A DNA stretch of 22,885 bases from 0-14-3-00-62-12 sp034440555. Lineage in GTDB: Bacteria > Pseudomonadota > Gammaproteobacteria > Xanthomonadales > Ahniellaceae. Positions 1-8,545 of this stretch are shown piece by piece. Numbering within the stretch: position 1 is the first letter of the stretch; each line of letters opens with the position of its first letter. The DNA is taken from NCBI GenBank assembly GCA_034440555.1, contig JAWXCG010000073.1, positions 1 to 22,885 on the forward strand. The letters are read 5' to 3'. The position numbers were made by a program, and so were the translations under genes. The notes below the pieces were generated by a model that made no database searches, was not told where the DNA came from, and was given only the letters and a program-made list of their open reading frames with translations.

Positions 1-1464
1 GCGCTCGCAGGGGCCCTGCAGGCGCAGACGACACTGATGGTCACTTCCGCTGCAGCCATTGGGCCGGGCACACTGGATGCTGCGGTGACGCAGCTGATCC
101 CTGGCATGAGCGTGCAGGTGGTCCGTTTCCAGTTGCCCGCCAACAGCGTAATCACACTCGGCCAGACATTGCAGGCGGTGCGCGGCAGCGAGGTGCTGAT
201 CGATGGCGGCGACACGCCGGGACTGGTGATCGACGGCAACGGCCTGGGAATGTTTCGGGTGGATTTCTCCGGCGATACGGAGCGACTCACGCTGCGCAAC
301 GTCAAACTGCGAGGCGGCAGCAGAGCCTTCGGTGGTTGTCTTTCTGTCATGCGCGTCGCAACGATTGCCGAGGTCGACAATCTTGTATTCGAAGACTGCC
401 GCGCGGCAGCGAATGACTCGGTTTCCGGACGTGGCGGCGCTATTTATGCAGAAGGTCCGCTGTCGGTAATCCGATCGCGCTTCACCGGAAATGAGGCGAA
501 CGACAACAATCTGCTCGCTCCATTGCCGGACGGCGGCGCAATCGCCGCGCGATCCGCGGTGAGCATCGCGCGTAGTACGTTCCAGCAGAATCGCATCCTG
601 AAATCCAATCCGACCGGTGGTTGCCCAGCCGGCGACGGCGGTGCAGTCGCCATGTTCCTGCCACCGGGGCAGAACGCCCAATTCGCTGACGTAAGCTTTA
701 CCGGCAACTGGACCCAGTGTCAGAACAGTCGGCAAAACGGGCGTGGCGGCGCCTTGGCTATCTACAGCTCGGGTACCGGCGCCGCTGCCAACGTGTTTAT
801 CAGCAACGCTTACTTTGGGCAGAACGAAGGTTTTTCTGGCGGCGCGGTTCTGCTGCAATCAGTGCGGTTGCAGATGCAAAATGTGACGTTCTTCGAGAAT
901 GTCGCAAGCCTGGGTGGTGGTCTGATTATTTTCCCGGCCGGTGCGCAGCCTGCCGATCTGCGATTGAGCAACGTCACCTTTCATCGTAACACCGCACACG
1001 TCGGCACCGGCGCCGATCTTGATCTCGGTACCCGCCTGGGCGCACCGACCCCGGTGCGCGACCTGCGCAATGTGTTGTTCGGGCCGCCGCTTTTTGGCGA
1101 AAGCTGCGCGGAAGCCGCATTCAATGCCGACGCCGGCGAAGCCGTGTTTGTGACCGGCAACAGTTGCTTTGTGAGTGTCGCCGGCAATTTGATCACTGCG
1201 CAGTTCCCCGGCAACAATTTCGGTTTGCAGCCTCCGGCGATGAATGGTGGATACGTGCCAACGCTCGACGTGGCACCCGGTAGCCCGGCGATCGACAACG
1301 GCAGCTTTACGCTGTGTCCAGCGACCGACGCGCGCGGTGCCACACGGCCTTACGACGGTGATGCCAACGGCGTCGCGATCTGCGATGTCGGTGCCATCGA
1401 ATTTCGGCCAGACCTGCTGTTCAAGCACGGATTCGAAAACGCGGCGCTCAGTCAGCACGACTGA
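1..1464 (+). CDS. Secreted right-handed beta-helix protein with choice-of-anchor-Q-like end (5' end outside window)
   Basis: The frame is open from the first base. The residues before the first ATG (position 37) read ALAGALQAQTT, like the end of a signal peptide, so the real start lies left of the window and the protein is exported. The body alternates GGA[IVL] with FxxN motifs (for example FTGNEA, FQQN, FTGNW, FGQNE, FFENVA, FHRNTA). This is the pattern of PMP-like and parallel beta-helix surface proteins. Near the C terminus, GSPAIDNG, then TDARG and CDVGAIEF match the choice-of-anchor-Q type of ending. The chain then runs DLLFKHGFE plus eight extra residues. The role is probably extracellular or cell-surface; no catalytic residues or substrate can be named. 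It converges on the sortase gene with only 17 bp between stop codons. Confidence 0.8.
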   Translation, partial: ALAGALQAQTTLMVTSAAAIGPGTLDAAVTQLIPGMSVQVVRFQLPANSVITLGQTLQAVRGSEVLIDGGDTPGLVIDGNGLGMFRVDFSGDTERLTLRNVKLRGGSRAFGGCLSVMRVATIAEVDNLVFEDCRAAANDSVSGRGGAIYAEGPLSVIRSRFTGNEANDNNLLAPLPDGGAIAARSAVSIARSTFQQNRILKSNPTGGCPAGDGGAVAMFLPPGQNAQFADVSFTGNWTQCQNSRQNGRGGALAIYSSGTGAAANVFISNAYFGQNEGFSGGAVLLQSVRLQMQNVTFFENVASLGGGLIIFPAGAQPADLRLSNVTFHRNTAHVGTGADLDLGTRLGAPTPVRDLRNVLFGPPLFGESCAEAAFNADAGEAVFVTGNSCFVSVAGNLITAQFPGNNFGLQPPAMNGGYVPTLDVAPGSPAIDNGSFTLCPATDARGATRPYDGDANGVAICDVGAIEFRPDLLFKHGFENAALSQHD

Positions 1465-1481
1465 AGCAACTGGCAAAATCT

Positions 1482-2024
1482 TCAGGGCATCGCGATAGCG
1501 ATCACCACGTAGCGCATTGACCCACCCGCAGCCAGTGCATCCAACGGCCAGCAAGTAGTGAGCAACAAGGTATCGGTGTCGGGCAGCGCGATGCGCTGCT
1601 GGTCGCTATCCACGACCCGAAACGCGGCGATGCGATAGCGATGCACAATGTCACCTTGCTCCCAAAGTAGTTCGTCCCCTTGCTGCAAACGACCAATCCA
1701 GTTGAAGTGCGTATCACGATGCGCGCTGATGATCGGACCAGCGTGTCGATTGCGATGCACCAGCCCAGGGCCGAACGCGAGCACGCGCGGAGTGGCTTGG
1801 TCCAGTACGATCTGGTTCACGTAGAGGCGCGGCACCTGCAGCCGCGCGACGCCGCGAAAGTCTGCCTGTGGCCACGGCCGGCTGCCGGGTGAATGCTCGT
1901 AAGCATCGGTGATCAACCGCATCGCCAGGCGCCCTTTGGCGAGCGGATACAACGCCTGCGCGGACAGCAGGCCGCCGCTCATCAGCAGCAGCCAGGCCAA
2001 TCCGCGCAATGCGTGCCCTTTCAT
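1482..2024 (-). CDS. Class GN (proteobacterial) sortase
   Basis: This 180-residue membrane-anchored transpeptidase has one N-terminal hydrophobic segment (about residues 8-25) followed by a sortase domain. The catalytic triad is visible: His102 in ISAHRDTHF, Cys158 in TLLLTTCWP and Arg171 in GSMRYVV. Sortases cleave a C-terminal sorting motif through the Cys and transfer the protein to an acceptor. In Gram-negative bacteria the GN family normally sits beside a single dedicated VIT/vWA substrate, as here. The start ATG overlaps the stop of that upstream gene (ATGA, 2021-2024), so translation is probably coupled. Length and motifs are normal for the family. The acceptor molecule in a Gram-negative envelope is not known from the sequence. 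Confidence 0.9.
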   Translation of the reverse strand: MKGHALRGLAWLLLMSGGLLSAQALYPLAKGRLAMRLITDAYEHSPGSRPWPQADFRGVARLQVPRLYVNQIVLDQATPRVLAFGPGLVHRNRHAGPIISAHRDTHFNWIGRLQQGDELLWEQGDIVHRYRIAAFRVVDSDQQRIALPDTDTLLLTTCWPLDALAAGGSMRYVVIAIAMP

Positions 2025-4039
2025 GTACGCGTGCGCACGAGCGTGATGCTGGCCAGCAGCATCATCAGCAGGCCGAGCAACAACAGGGCACGCCAGCCCA
2101 GCGCGGTTTGTGCGAAGCCCTCGGCGTCGGCCGGCGTTGGATTGTCGAAGCTGGCTTTGTCCAAGGTGTCGCCTTCCTTGCGACGCACTACTTTTTCAAC
2201 TGCAACAAAGCTCGTGTAGCGAGACAGCAGCCGATGCTCGAGCGCTGTCGCCAACACTTGAGTGCGAACCTCGTCCTCGTTTGCGCCAAGATTGAGTTCG
2301 TCTTCAAGTGCCTGGATCTTGCGTCGCGCCCAGATCTTGGCGATGCCGACCGCCGGCGTGGCCTGCTGGATCGGCATGCCTTTGGCAAACTTTGCAGACT
2401 GGCCCTGTGCGCTTACTTTCATTTCCTCGCGGGCAGCGTTGCCGATGCGCATGCGACTGGTCAGCCACAACGGCTCGCCGGCGTAGAGATCAGGGAACTT
2501 TTTGGGCCAGGCTTCAGCAGAATCCGGCCACTCGAGTTCGATACGCGTCAACACCGGCGTGTCGATGCGTTTGAACAAGGCTTGCAGTGGCGCATCGACC
2601 GCGTCGGCGGACTCGATGATCTCGGCAAAGCCTCGGCCGAGTTCCGCCGAGCGGCGCAGGAAAGCGCGATGCGGGGCATTGCCGATACCGACCATGAACA
2701 AGCGCGCATCTGTGTTGCCTGCGGCGATATGACGATAGATCTCTTCCTCATTGCCGACCGCACCATCGGTGATGAACACGACCTGGCGTACATGCGTGTT
2801 GACTGGCGGAAATGACAGCGCCAGATCGAGCGCGCCGGCAATCTCGGTGCCGCCATCTGCACTGCGCGTGGCAACGAACTCGCGCGCGGTCGCGATGGTT
2901 TGCGCATTCATCGGTAACGACATCGGGCTGAGCGCACGGGCAGTGCTATCAAAATCGACAACATTGAAATAGTCGCCGGGCGCGAGCTGGGTCAATGCGA
3001 AGTCCGCCGCTTTTTGTGCGCCATTCCAGGCCGCACCCATCATCGAGCCCGAGCTGTCCAGCACCAGAATCAGTTCGCGCGGCAGGCGCGGGCCAGCCTG
3101 CGTCGGTGGCACCAGCATCAGGCTCAGGTATCGCTCGCCATTGATGTCCTCGACAAAGCTTGCAGCCTGCGCGGCGACGTTGGACTGCGGGGTCCAATGC
3201 AGCACGTAATCGCGATCCGCGGCAATGCGCTCCTCGCGCGTCAGTATCTGAAATACTTTCCCCTTGTGCTGAACCAGAATCGCGTGCGAAGTCGATTGCG
3301 GCGCCTGGATTGGAATGCCCGCGGCGAGGCGAACTTCGATACGCGCCGGCAAAGTAGGGCCGCCGACTGTAGCCGCCGGCTCTACGGCATCGAGTGCCGC
3401 ACCCAGGTCATGCGCCGCGGTGCTGCCATAGCGCGGACGTAGCGTCAGTGGGAACACCAGCTCGAATCTGCCATCGCGATATCCGACACTCTGGAAGTAT
3501 TCGATCTCGACGCTGACTTCCGACTTTGGCGGAATATTGGCGACGCGGGTGGAGAACATATCGACCGCCTGGCGTTCCACCAGTGCAGTCGCCATGCCAG
3601 CACTTTTGGCGGCCTCGTATTCGATGCGTGCGGCTTCGCGTTCGCGAATCTCGCCTTCAATCAGGCGCCCATCCAGTTCGATGCGCATCGAGAACACAGC
3701 ACTGTCGGCGGGTATCGGCAGGCGATACTGACCCTCAAGAAAATCGTCGCCTGGATTGATGAAGCGCTGCCGCACACGGGTATGCGCCACCATGCCGGCG
3801 ACATCGATCTCGATCTCGGTTGTGGTGGCAGGCAACACCGTTGCCGCGGTGTTGGGGCCGTGCACTGCCATGCCGGGTGGTGGCGTCTGCGCGGCCAGCG
3901 GGGTAGTTGCCAGCAGCAGGGAGGGACCGATCAGCAAAAGGCTGATCAGCGAAAAACCGGTTCGTGAAAGCACAGAGCGTGAGGCGGAACGCGCGGCGGG
4001 CATGGCGATGGTCTCGCTGTGGGGAACAGACGAGTCCAT
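2021..4039 (-). CDS. VIT and von Willebrand A domain protein, sortase target type
   Basis: I chose the ATG at 4039 (672 residues). It has a GGGA ribosome-site-like stretch about 7 nt upstream and leads into a signal peptide (hydrophobic LISLLLIGPSLLLATT, cleavage near PLAAQ). A TTG at 4171 would add 44 residues, and ATG 4003 is an alternative. Domains in order are a VIT domain (about residues 71-200), a vWA domain (about 322-495) with an intact MIDAS (DSSGS, Asp328/Ser330/Ser332), a helical stretch, then a C-terminal membrane segment (about 646-668) and a short tail with two Arg. This layout matches the 'marine proteobacterial sortase target' family. The expected LPxTG-like motif before the membrane segment is degenerate (FAQTALGW). 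The protein is probably an adhesion or metal-dependent ligand-binding surface protein. Confidence 0.88.
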   Translation of the reverse strand: MDSSVPHSETIAMPAARSASRSVLSRTGFSLISLLLIGPSLLLATTPLAAQTPPPGMAVHGPNTAATVLPATTTEIEIDVAGMVAHTRVRQRFINPGDDFLEGQYRLPIPADSAVFSMRIELDGRLIEGEIREREAARIEYEAAKSAGMATALVERQAVDMFSTRVANIPPKSEVSVEIEYFQSVGYRDGRFELVFPLTLRPRYGSTAAHDLGAALDAVEPAATVGGPTLPARIEVRLAAGIPIQAPQSTSHAILVQHKGKVFQILTREERIAADRDYVLHWTPQSNVAAQAASFVEDINGERYLSLMLVPPTQAGPRLPRELILVLDSSGSMMGAAWNGAQKAADFALTQLAPGDYFNVVDFDSTARALSPMSLPMNAQTIATAREFVATRSADGGTEIAGALDLALSFPPVNTHVRQVVFITDGAVGNEEEIYRHIAAGNTDARLFMVGIGNAPHRAFLRRSAELGRGFAEIIESADAVDAPLQALFKRIDTPVLTRIELEWPDSAEAWPKKFPDLYAGEPLWLTSRMRIGNAAREEMKVSAQGQSAKFAKGMPIQQATPAVGIAKIWARRKIQALEDELNLGANEDEVRTQVLATALEHRLLSRYTSFVAVEKVVRRKEGDTLDKASFDNPTPADAEGFAQTALGWRALLLLGLLMMLLASITLVRTRT

Positions 4040-4277
4040 TGGAGTCCCGTAATGCGTCCAACGTCCGACGCGCTTGGGCCGCAGTCGCGATGGAAGTGGA
4101 CATTCTTCTGACGCAGAGGCTTGAGCGCTCGCACATCGATGGACGGATCTGCGACGTTGCAATGCGGGCAAAGGGAGACGGCACGCTGATCGGCAGCATT
4201 GATCGCCGCACAGCGTGCTGGGTGCCTCGCTTCTATCCCACGTTTCGATTGCCGCGCCGCAGACCGGACATTCCCGT
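4040..4277 (-). other. Spacer between fasciclin and VIT/vWA genes with cysteine-rich open frames
   Basis: No complete gene is visible. On the minus strand one frame reads CPVCG followed by TLCG (4279-4205). The next frame continues at 4203-4081 with SLCPHC and HFHRDC, spaced like a zinc-binding knuckle. Neither part has a good start codon, and a one-base shift would be needed to join them. It could be a decayed or frameshifted zinc-ribbon gene, or chance in high-GC DNA. The promoter of the VIT/vWA-sortase pair is expected in this interval; no clear sigma-70 boxes were recognised. Confidence 0.3.
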
Positions 4278-4793
4278 TTACGGCATCAGCACGCTGTCGA
4301 TGACGTGGATCACACCGTTGCTGGCCTTGATATCGGTCGCGGTAACGGTGGCGTTATCAATCATCACCTTGCCATTCTTCACCACGATCTTTGCACTCTT
4401 GCCGTTGACCGTTTTGGCGCTGTTGAGTTTGACGACATCAGACGCCAACACCTTTCCCGAGACCACGTGATAGGTCAGGATTGCGGTGAGTTTGTCTTTG
4501 TTCTCTGGCTTGAGCAGGTCGTCGAGCGCGCCAGCAGGCAGCTTGGCAAAAGCGGCATCGGTGGGCGCAAACACGGTGAATGGACCGGCGCCTTCGAGCG
4601 TAGTAACCAGATCGGCGGCGGTGAGCGCGGCGGTCAGAGTTTCAAAATCTGCGCTGGTGCTGGCGATGCCCACGATGGACGGTGCGCTCGTGGCCATCTC
4701 GGCGTGCTTGCCATGATGTTCGGCAAATGCGGGTACGGCGACGATGGCTGCGAAGCCGACAGCGAGTGAGAGAAGCGTCTTGCGAAGGAACAT
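4278..4793 (-). CDS. Exported fasciclin (FAS1) domain protein
   Basis: The start is ATG 4793, preceded by GGAGAT about 7 nt upstream; the longer upstream open frame lacks such a site. The product is 171 residues. A signal peptide covers residues 1-24 (cleavage after VPAFA), followed by a short His-rich stretch (EHHGKHAE) and one FAS1 domain (about 36-170). FAS1 conserved region H1 is visible as GPFTVFAPTDAAF, the central element as YHVVSGK, and H2 near the end as GVIHVIDSVLMP. Single-domain bacterial FAS1 proteins are secreted or periplasmic and are linked to adhesion and surface interactions. It ends 238 nt before the VIT/vWA gene on the same strand, so it may share the surface theme, though not clearly one transcript. 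Confidence 0.9.
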   Translation of the reverse strand: MFLRKTLLSLAVGFAAIVAVPAFAEHHGKHAEMATSAPSIVGIASTSADFETLTAALTAADLVTTLEGAGPFTVFAPTDAAFAKLPAGALDDLLKPENKDKLTAILTYHVVSGKVLASDVVKLNSAKTVNGKSAKIVVKNGKVMIDNATVTATDIKASNGVIHVIDSVLMP

Positions 4794-5271
4794 GTGGTAT
4801 CTCCGAGGTGGGATGAAGCGCAGCAGGTCTGCGCTGACGCCACCATGCGCCAAGGCTTGTTGCGTGGTGGTGCAGGTGAGGTAATGTGCGCTTTCACAAA
4901 TGTCACCTTGATGTCGCGGAAGCGTTGCAAAATGATGAATGCCTAGCGCCGAACCCGGGTTTGCGCGCAGGGTGACGACGCGTCTGGGTATCGCGGCGCC
5001 CAGCTCGGTGAGTGAAAGCAACTAGTCTCGATCGAAATCGCGGAAGCGTGCTTTCCAATTGGCGACTCGGCCTTCAAGGGCGAGACGCGGTGCATGCATG
5101 CGCCTAGGGCGACGGTTCCGGTTGCGTGCTGTTGCGGCACGCGCTGGGTCCCGGAACATTGGTAACGCCGAAAAAGTCCATGCAACGTTCAGCGGACGCG
5201 TCCGAAGTACAGCCTGATTGCGATACGCTCGAATCTACTGCGGACATTCGGACCGCGAGCCAGAAGCCTCC
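4794..5271. other. Divergent intergenic region
   Basis: These 478 bp separate two divergently oriented exported-protein genes, so they should hold both promoters. I recognise no RNA gene and no convincing sigma-70 or ECF promoter. The notable content is a nested inverted repeat at 5115-5157. Short open frames here lack ribosome sites and resemble no family I know. Confidence 0.4.
5115..5157. repeat. Nested inverted repeat (two-tier hairpin)
   Basis: The outer arms GTTCCGG (5115-5121) and CCGGAAC (5151-5157) enclose inner arms GCGTGC (5124-5129) and GCACGC (5137-5142) around a 7-nt loop. Both pairs are perfect. There is no T-run on either side, so it is not a standard terminator. It lies 115 nt upstream of the start at 5272. 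Confidence 0.5.
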
Positions 5272-5832
5272 ATGAAAACCACGCTAATTGCACTGCTGCT
5301 GATCGTTGCAATGCCGGTCCAGGCACTGCGCTGCAATGGGCGCCTGGTTGATCCCGGCGATCACGCGGTGCAGGTGCGCGAGCGCTGCGGTGAACCATTC
5401 TGGACCGACCGCTACAGCGAATGGCTGGTGCGCGGTGAACGCGGGCCGTTGGAGCAGCGCGTTGAACGCTCGGTAGAGGTGTGGTTCTACAACTTCGGCA
5501 GCAATCGCTTCATACAACGTCTGGTGTTTCGCGACGACCGCTTGCAACGCGAAGAGGGCCTCGGCTATGGATTCGATCGAAAACCCAAGAAATGCAATCT
5601 CGACATGCTGTTGCCTGGCATCAGCAATGGCGAAATCATCGCGCGTTGTGGCCTGCCACAGCGTCAGCGCGAACGCTACGGCGATCTGCTTGAGCGCGAT
5701 GGCCAAGGGAACGCGCGGGTGCGCGTGCTGCGTCAAGAAGACTGGATCTACGATCCGGGTTCGTCACGCGATTATCGCTTGCTGCTGCTGGTAGATGGGC
5801 GCCTTGAGCAGACGCAGCGGCTGGATCGTTGA
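5272..5832 (+). CDS. Exported DUF2845-like protein
   Basis: The start is ATG 5272, which opens directly on a signal peptide (MKTTLIALLLIVAMPVQA, cleavage before LRCNG). An in-frame ATG at 5218 would bury this signal. No strong ribosome site is seen. The 186-residue product has two related halves. The first carries LRCNGRLVDPGD, then ERCGEPFW and a VEVWFYN strand. The second carries KCNLDMLLPG, then ARCGLPQRQ and a DWIYDPG strand. The 'C..G.LV..GD ... CGxP' pattern is the hallmark of the DUF2845 periplasmic family, whose function is unknown. Paired cysteines suggest a disulfide in each half. It appears to be a single-gene unit. Confidence 0.8.
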   Translation: MKTTLIALLLIVAMPVQALRCNGRLVDPGDHAVQVRERCGEPFWTDRYSEWLVRGERGPLEQRVERSVEVWFYNFGSNRFIQRLVFRDDRLQREEGLGYGFDRKPKKCNLDMLLPGISNGEIIARCGLPQRQRERYGDLLERDGQGNARVRVLRQEDWIYDPGSSRDYRLLLLVDGRLEQTQRLDR

Positions 5833-6305
5833 TCAACTTCGCACAGTCGATGCGGAGTAATCCAAGGCCGTGTGCTGCGATCTGAGATTGTGCGTCGTGC
5901 TAAAGAGGGGCGTTTCTAGATATTCCCTTTAGTCGCACGTGACCGCATTGGGGTTGGCCGCCGAGTGACCAAGGCAGGCCCGAGCGCACAATCAGAAAAA
6001 ATAGCGGGTAAACAACGCGCGTGAAATGCGGTCGACGAAGCAAGTAGAACCACGGCACAGACCTCACCCGTCTGTTGGCATCCGCTTGCGCAGAGTGCCG
6101 GCAAGACCGAATCCGCGATCAAGAAAATCTTCGGTTCTCAGGTCGATGTACACAATCCCGTAGCGTGGTTGTCAAGTCAAAGCCATCAACTCAACACACG
6201 TGTGTCATCGGCGCCGTGCAGCATGCGCGCCTCAACCAACGCCAAGCATGGCCTTCTTCCTCAATGGCAGGAAAAGCGTGCGCGGCCCGAAGAAAAGGTA
6301 ACGCC
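5833..6305. other. Intergenic region upstream of the TonB receptor-phosphatase pair
   Basis: These 473 bp contain no gene I can support. The in-frame extension of the receptor back to 6075 has no signal peptide and no ribosome site, so it is treated as leader. A perfect 12-bp palindrome sits at 6194-6205. A weak hairpin (CTAAA/TTTAG arms, about 5899-5931) follows the DUF2845-like gene and might end its transcript. Confidence 0.4.
6194..6205. promoter_or_regulatory. Perfect 12-bp palindrome, possible operator
   Basis: ACACACGTGTGT is a perfect palindrome centred about 106 bp before the TonB receptor start. Its position fits an operator or activator site for the receptor-phosphatase pair, but no matching regulator is encoded nearby and it could be chance. 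Confidence 0.25.
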
Positions 6306-8543
6306 ATGAACGCGATTCGCTCACTCCTTGCCACCGCGATTTGCAGCGCGCTCTGCGCCGGCACGTCATTCGCGCAGCCCACGGCGGGTACAGCCGTGGA
6401 TGCAGGCGATGCCGATGCAGCGACGCTCGAAGGGATATCGGTGATCGGCAAAGGCGAGACGCGTCAAGTGCAAGAGCTGGACATCCAAGCGCAGGCACAG
6501 AAACTCCCGGCCGGCACCAGCCCGTTGAAATTGCTGAGCAAGCTGCCGGGCGTGAGCTTCCAATCCGCGGATCCATTCGGCAACTACGAGTGGTCGACAC
6601 GCATCAGCATTCGCGGCTTTGGCCAAAACCAGCTCGGTTTTACCTTGGATGGTGTTCCCCTCGGCGACATGAGCTATGGCAACCACAACGGTATGCACAT
6701 CAGCCGCGCCGTAGCCGCTGAGAACTTGCAGCGCGTTGAGCTGGCGCAAGGCGCCGGTGCCATCGCCACGGCATCGACGAGCAACTTGGGCGGCACCGCG
6801 CAATTCTTTACGAGAACTCCAGAGCAGGACTTTGGCGTACGCGTGGCGCAGAGTTTCGGCAGCGACAGTGCCTGGCGCACCTTTGCCAGCATGGACAGCG
6901 GTCAGCATGGCGGCTTCAGCAGCTATCTCAGTTTCGCGTTCGCGGATACGGATAAGTGGAAAGGTGCCGGCGACCAGGAGCAGTCACAGTTCAACGGCAA
7001 ACTGGTCTACGGCAACGAGTGGTTCAGTCTTGCCGGCTATGTTTCCACCTCGCGTCGCAATGAGATCGATTACGCCGATTTGTCACTGGAGTCGCAACAC
7101 AGATTGGGCTGGGACTGGGACAATTACCAACCGGACTGGCAACGCGCGATTGATGCCGCCAACGGAATCTATAGCGGGGCGGCGAATAGTCTCGACGACG
7201 CGTATTACACGGCGAGCGGATTGCGCGATGACGACATGGCATCGGTGAATCTGGACTGGCAGGCGACCGATGCGATCGCCGTTCAGATGCTCGCTTACTA
7301 TCACCGCAACGAGGGCCAGGGAACGTGGGCGACGCCTTACCGTCCATCACCAACCGTGCCGATTTCGATACGCACAACCGAGTACGACATCGAACGCACC
7401 GGCTTTATACCCAGCATCTCGGCCACCTTCGGTATCAACACCGTCAGCGCGGGCATCTGGTTCGAGAACAGCGTGCATGGGCTGCAGCGCAATTTCTATA
7501 ACCTCGATCGCAACAACCCGCCAGATGAATCGTTCTTTCATCGTGACCCGGACCTGCGCGTATTCCGGCAGCGTTTTGATACCGATACCACCCAGTATTT
7601 CATCAGTGATCGAATCGACCTGCTCGAAGGCGCTTTGGCTATCGATGTCGGATTCAAGGGCACCGACGTCGATATCGATGCAATCAGCCTGATCGGTTCA
7701 CGTGCCGGTGGCAGCATCGAATCCAAAGACAGCTTCCTGCCGCAGATTGCTGCGCGCTATCAGTTCAACGACAATGAAGAGATTTTCTCTTCTTACACCA
7801 AGAATATGGCCGCGTTCCGACCCGGCGTAGGCGGCCCGTTTTCCGCCAGCCAATCCGCTTTCAACCTGTTCGCAGATACGTTGGAGCCAGAGACATCCGA
7901 TACGTTCGAGCTCGGCCTGCGCAGTGAGCGCGATTGGTATCAGGCCTCAATCGCGTTGTACAACGTGCGCTTTGACAACCGCTTACTGTCCATTGCCCGT
8001 TGCGCAGGTATTGTCGGCTGCCCGTCCAGCTTCGCCAACGTCGGCAAAGTGCAGTCCAACGGTGTCGAGGCGGCGCTCGCGCTAAACCTCAGCGACGAAA
8101 TCAACTGGTACCACTCGGTCTCCTACAACGATTCTGAATATCGCTCGGATTACCTTGACGGAGAAAACCTGGTGCCTGCCGGTGGCAAGCAGGTGGTGGG
8201 CACTCCGCAGGTGCTATTCACGTCGGACCTGAGTTACACCTCTGGCCCGCTCAGCGCGGGGATCATCGCGCAATACACTGATGAACGCTTCATCACCTAC
8301 TTGAACGACTCCAAAGTCGAGGACTTCTGGTTGCTCAGCGCATCGGCCGGTTATGACTTCGGTGAGGTCGGTGCATTCAAGGCGCTGAAGTTGCAACTGC
8401 AGGTGACCAACCTGCTCGAAAAGGAATACTTCTCCACGGTCGGCAGCAATGGCTTCGTCACTTCCGATCCGAATGGAAACAGTTACACACTGCTGACGGG
8501 CGCGCCGCGGCAATGGTTCTTCGCTGTCGATGCGAATTTCTGA
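6306..8543 (+). CDS. TonB-dependent outer-membrane receptor (paired with PhoD-like phosphatase)
   Basis: ATG 6306 follows an AAAAGG site about 8 nt upstream and opens on a signal peptide (MNAIRSLLATAICSALCAGTSFAQ). The mature protein of about 720 residues has a candidate TonB box (LEGISVIGKGE), a plug domain (PLKLLSKLPGVSF, ISIRGFG, LDGVPLGD, VELAQGAGAI) and a long barrel ending in Phe (WFFAVDANF), as outer-membrane insertion requires. These proteins import scarce ligands using TonB-ExbBD energy. The stop is 2 nt before the phosphatase start, so the two are almost certainly co-transcribed. The ligand is then plausibly a phosphorylated compound whose phosphate the partner releases; this is inferred from context only. 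Confidence 0.92.
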   Translation: MNAIRSLLATAICSALCAGTSFAQPTAGTAVDAGDADAATLEGISVIGKGETRQVQELDIQAQAQKLPAGTSPLKLLSKLPGVSFQSADPFGNYEWSTRISIRGFGQNQLGFTLDGVPLGDMSYGNHNGMHISRAVAAENLQRVELAQGAGAIATASTSNLGGTAQFFTRTPEQDFGVRVAQSFGSDSAWRTFASMDSGQHGGFSSYLSFAFADTDKWKGAGDQEQSQFNGKLVYGNEWFSLAGYVSTSRRNEIDYADLSLESQHRLGWDWDNYQPDWQRAIDAANGIYSGAANSLDDAYYTASGLRDDDMASVNLDWQATDAIAVQMLAYYHRNEGQGTWATPYRPSPTVPISIRTTEYDIERTGFIPSISATFGINTVSAGIWFENSVHGLQRNFYNLDRNNPPDESFFHRDPDLRVFRQRFDTDTTQYFISDRIDLLEGALAIDVGFKGTDVDIDAISLIGSRAGGSIESKDSFLPQIAARYQFNDNEEIFSSYTKNMAAFRPGVGGPFSASQSAFNLFADTLEPETSDTFELGLRSERDWYQASIALYNVRFDNRLLSIARCAGIVGCPSSFANVGKVQSNGVEAALALNLSDEINWYHSVSYNDSEYRSDYLDGENLVPAGGKQVVGTPQVLFTSDLSYTSGPLSAGIIAQYTDERFITYLNDSKVEDFWLLSASAGYDFGEVGAFKALKLQLQVTNLLEKEYFSTVGSNGFVTSDPNGNSYTLLTGAPRQWFFAVDANF

Positions 8544-8545
8544 CC

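Noticed and set aside
859..1554. Minus-strand open frame (231 codons) spanning the end of the beta-helix gene and the sortase end
   Set aside because: It is antisense to the repeat-rich beta-helix gene and overlaps the sortase end in another frame; no recognisable motifs or start signal.
6165..6185. Possible Pho box (TTGTCAA..AAGCCAT) upstream of the TonB receptor-phosphatase pair
   Set aside because: Only the first half loosely matches the CTGTCAT repeat and the second half does not, so it is too weak to call despite the attractive context.
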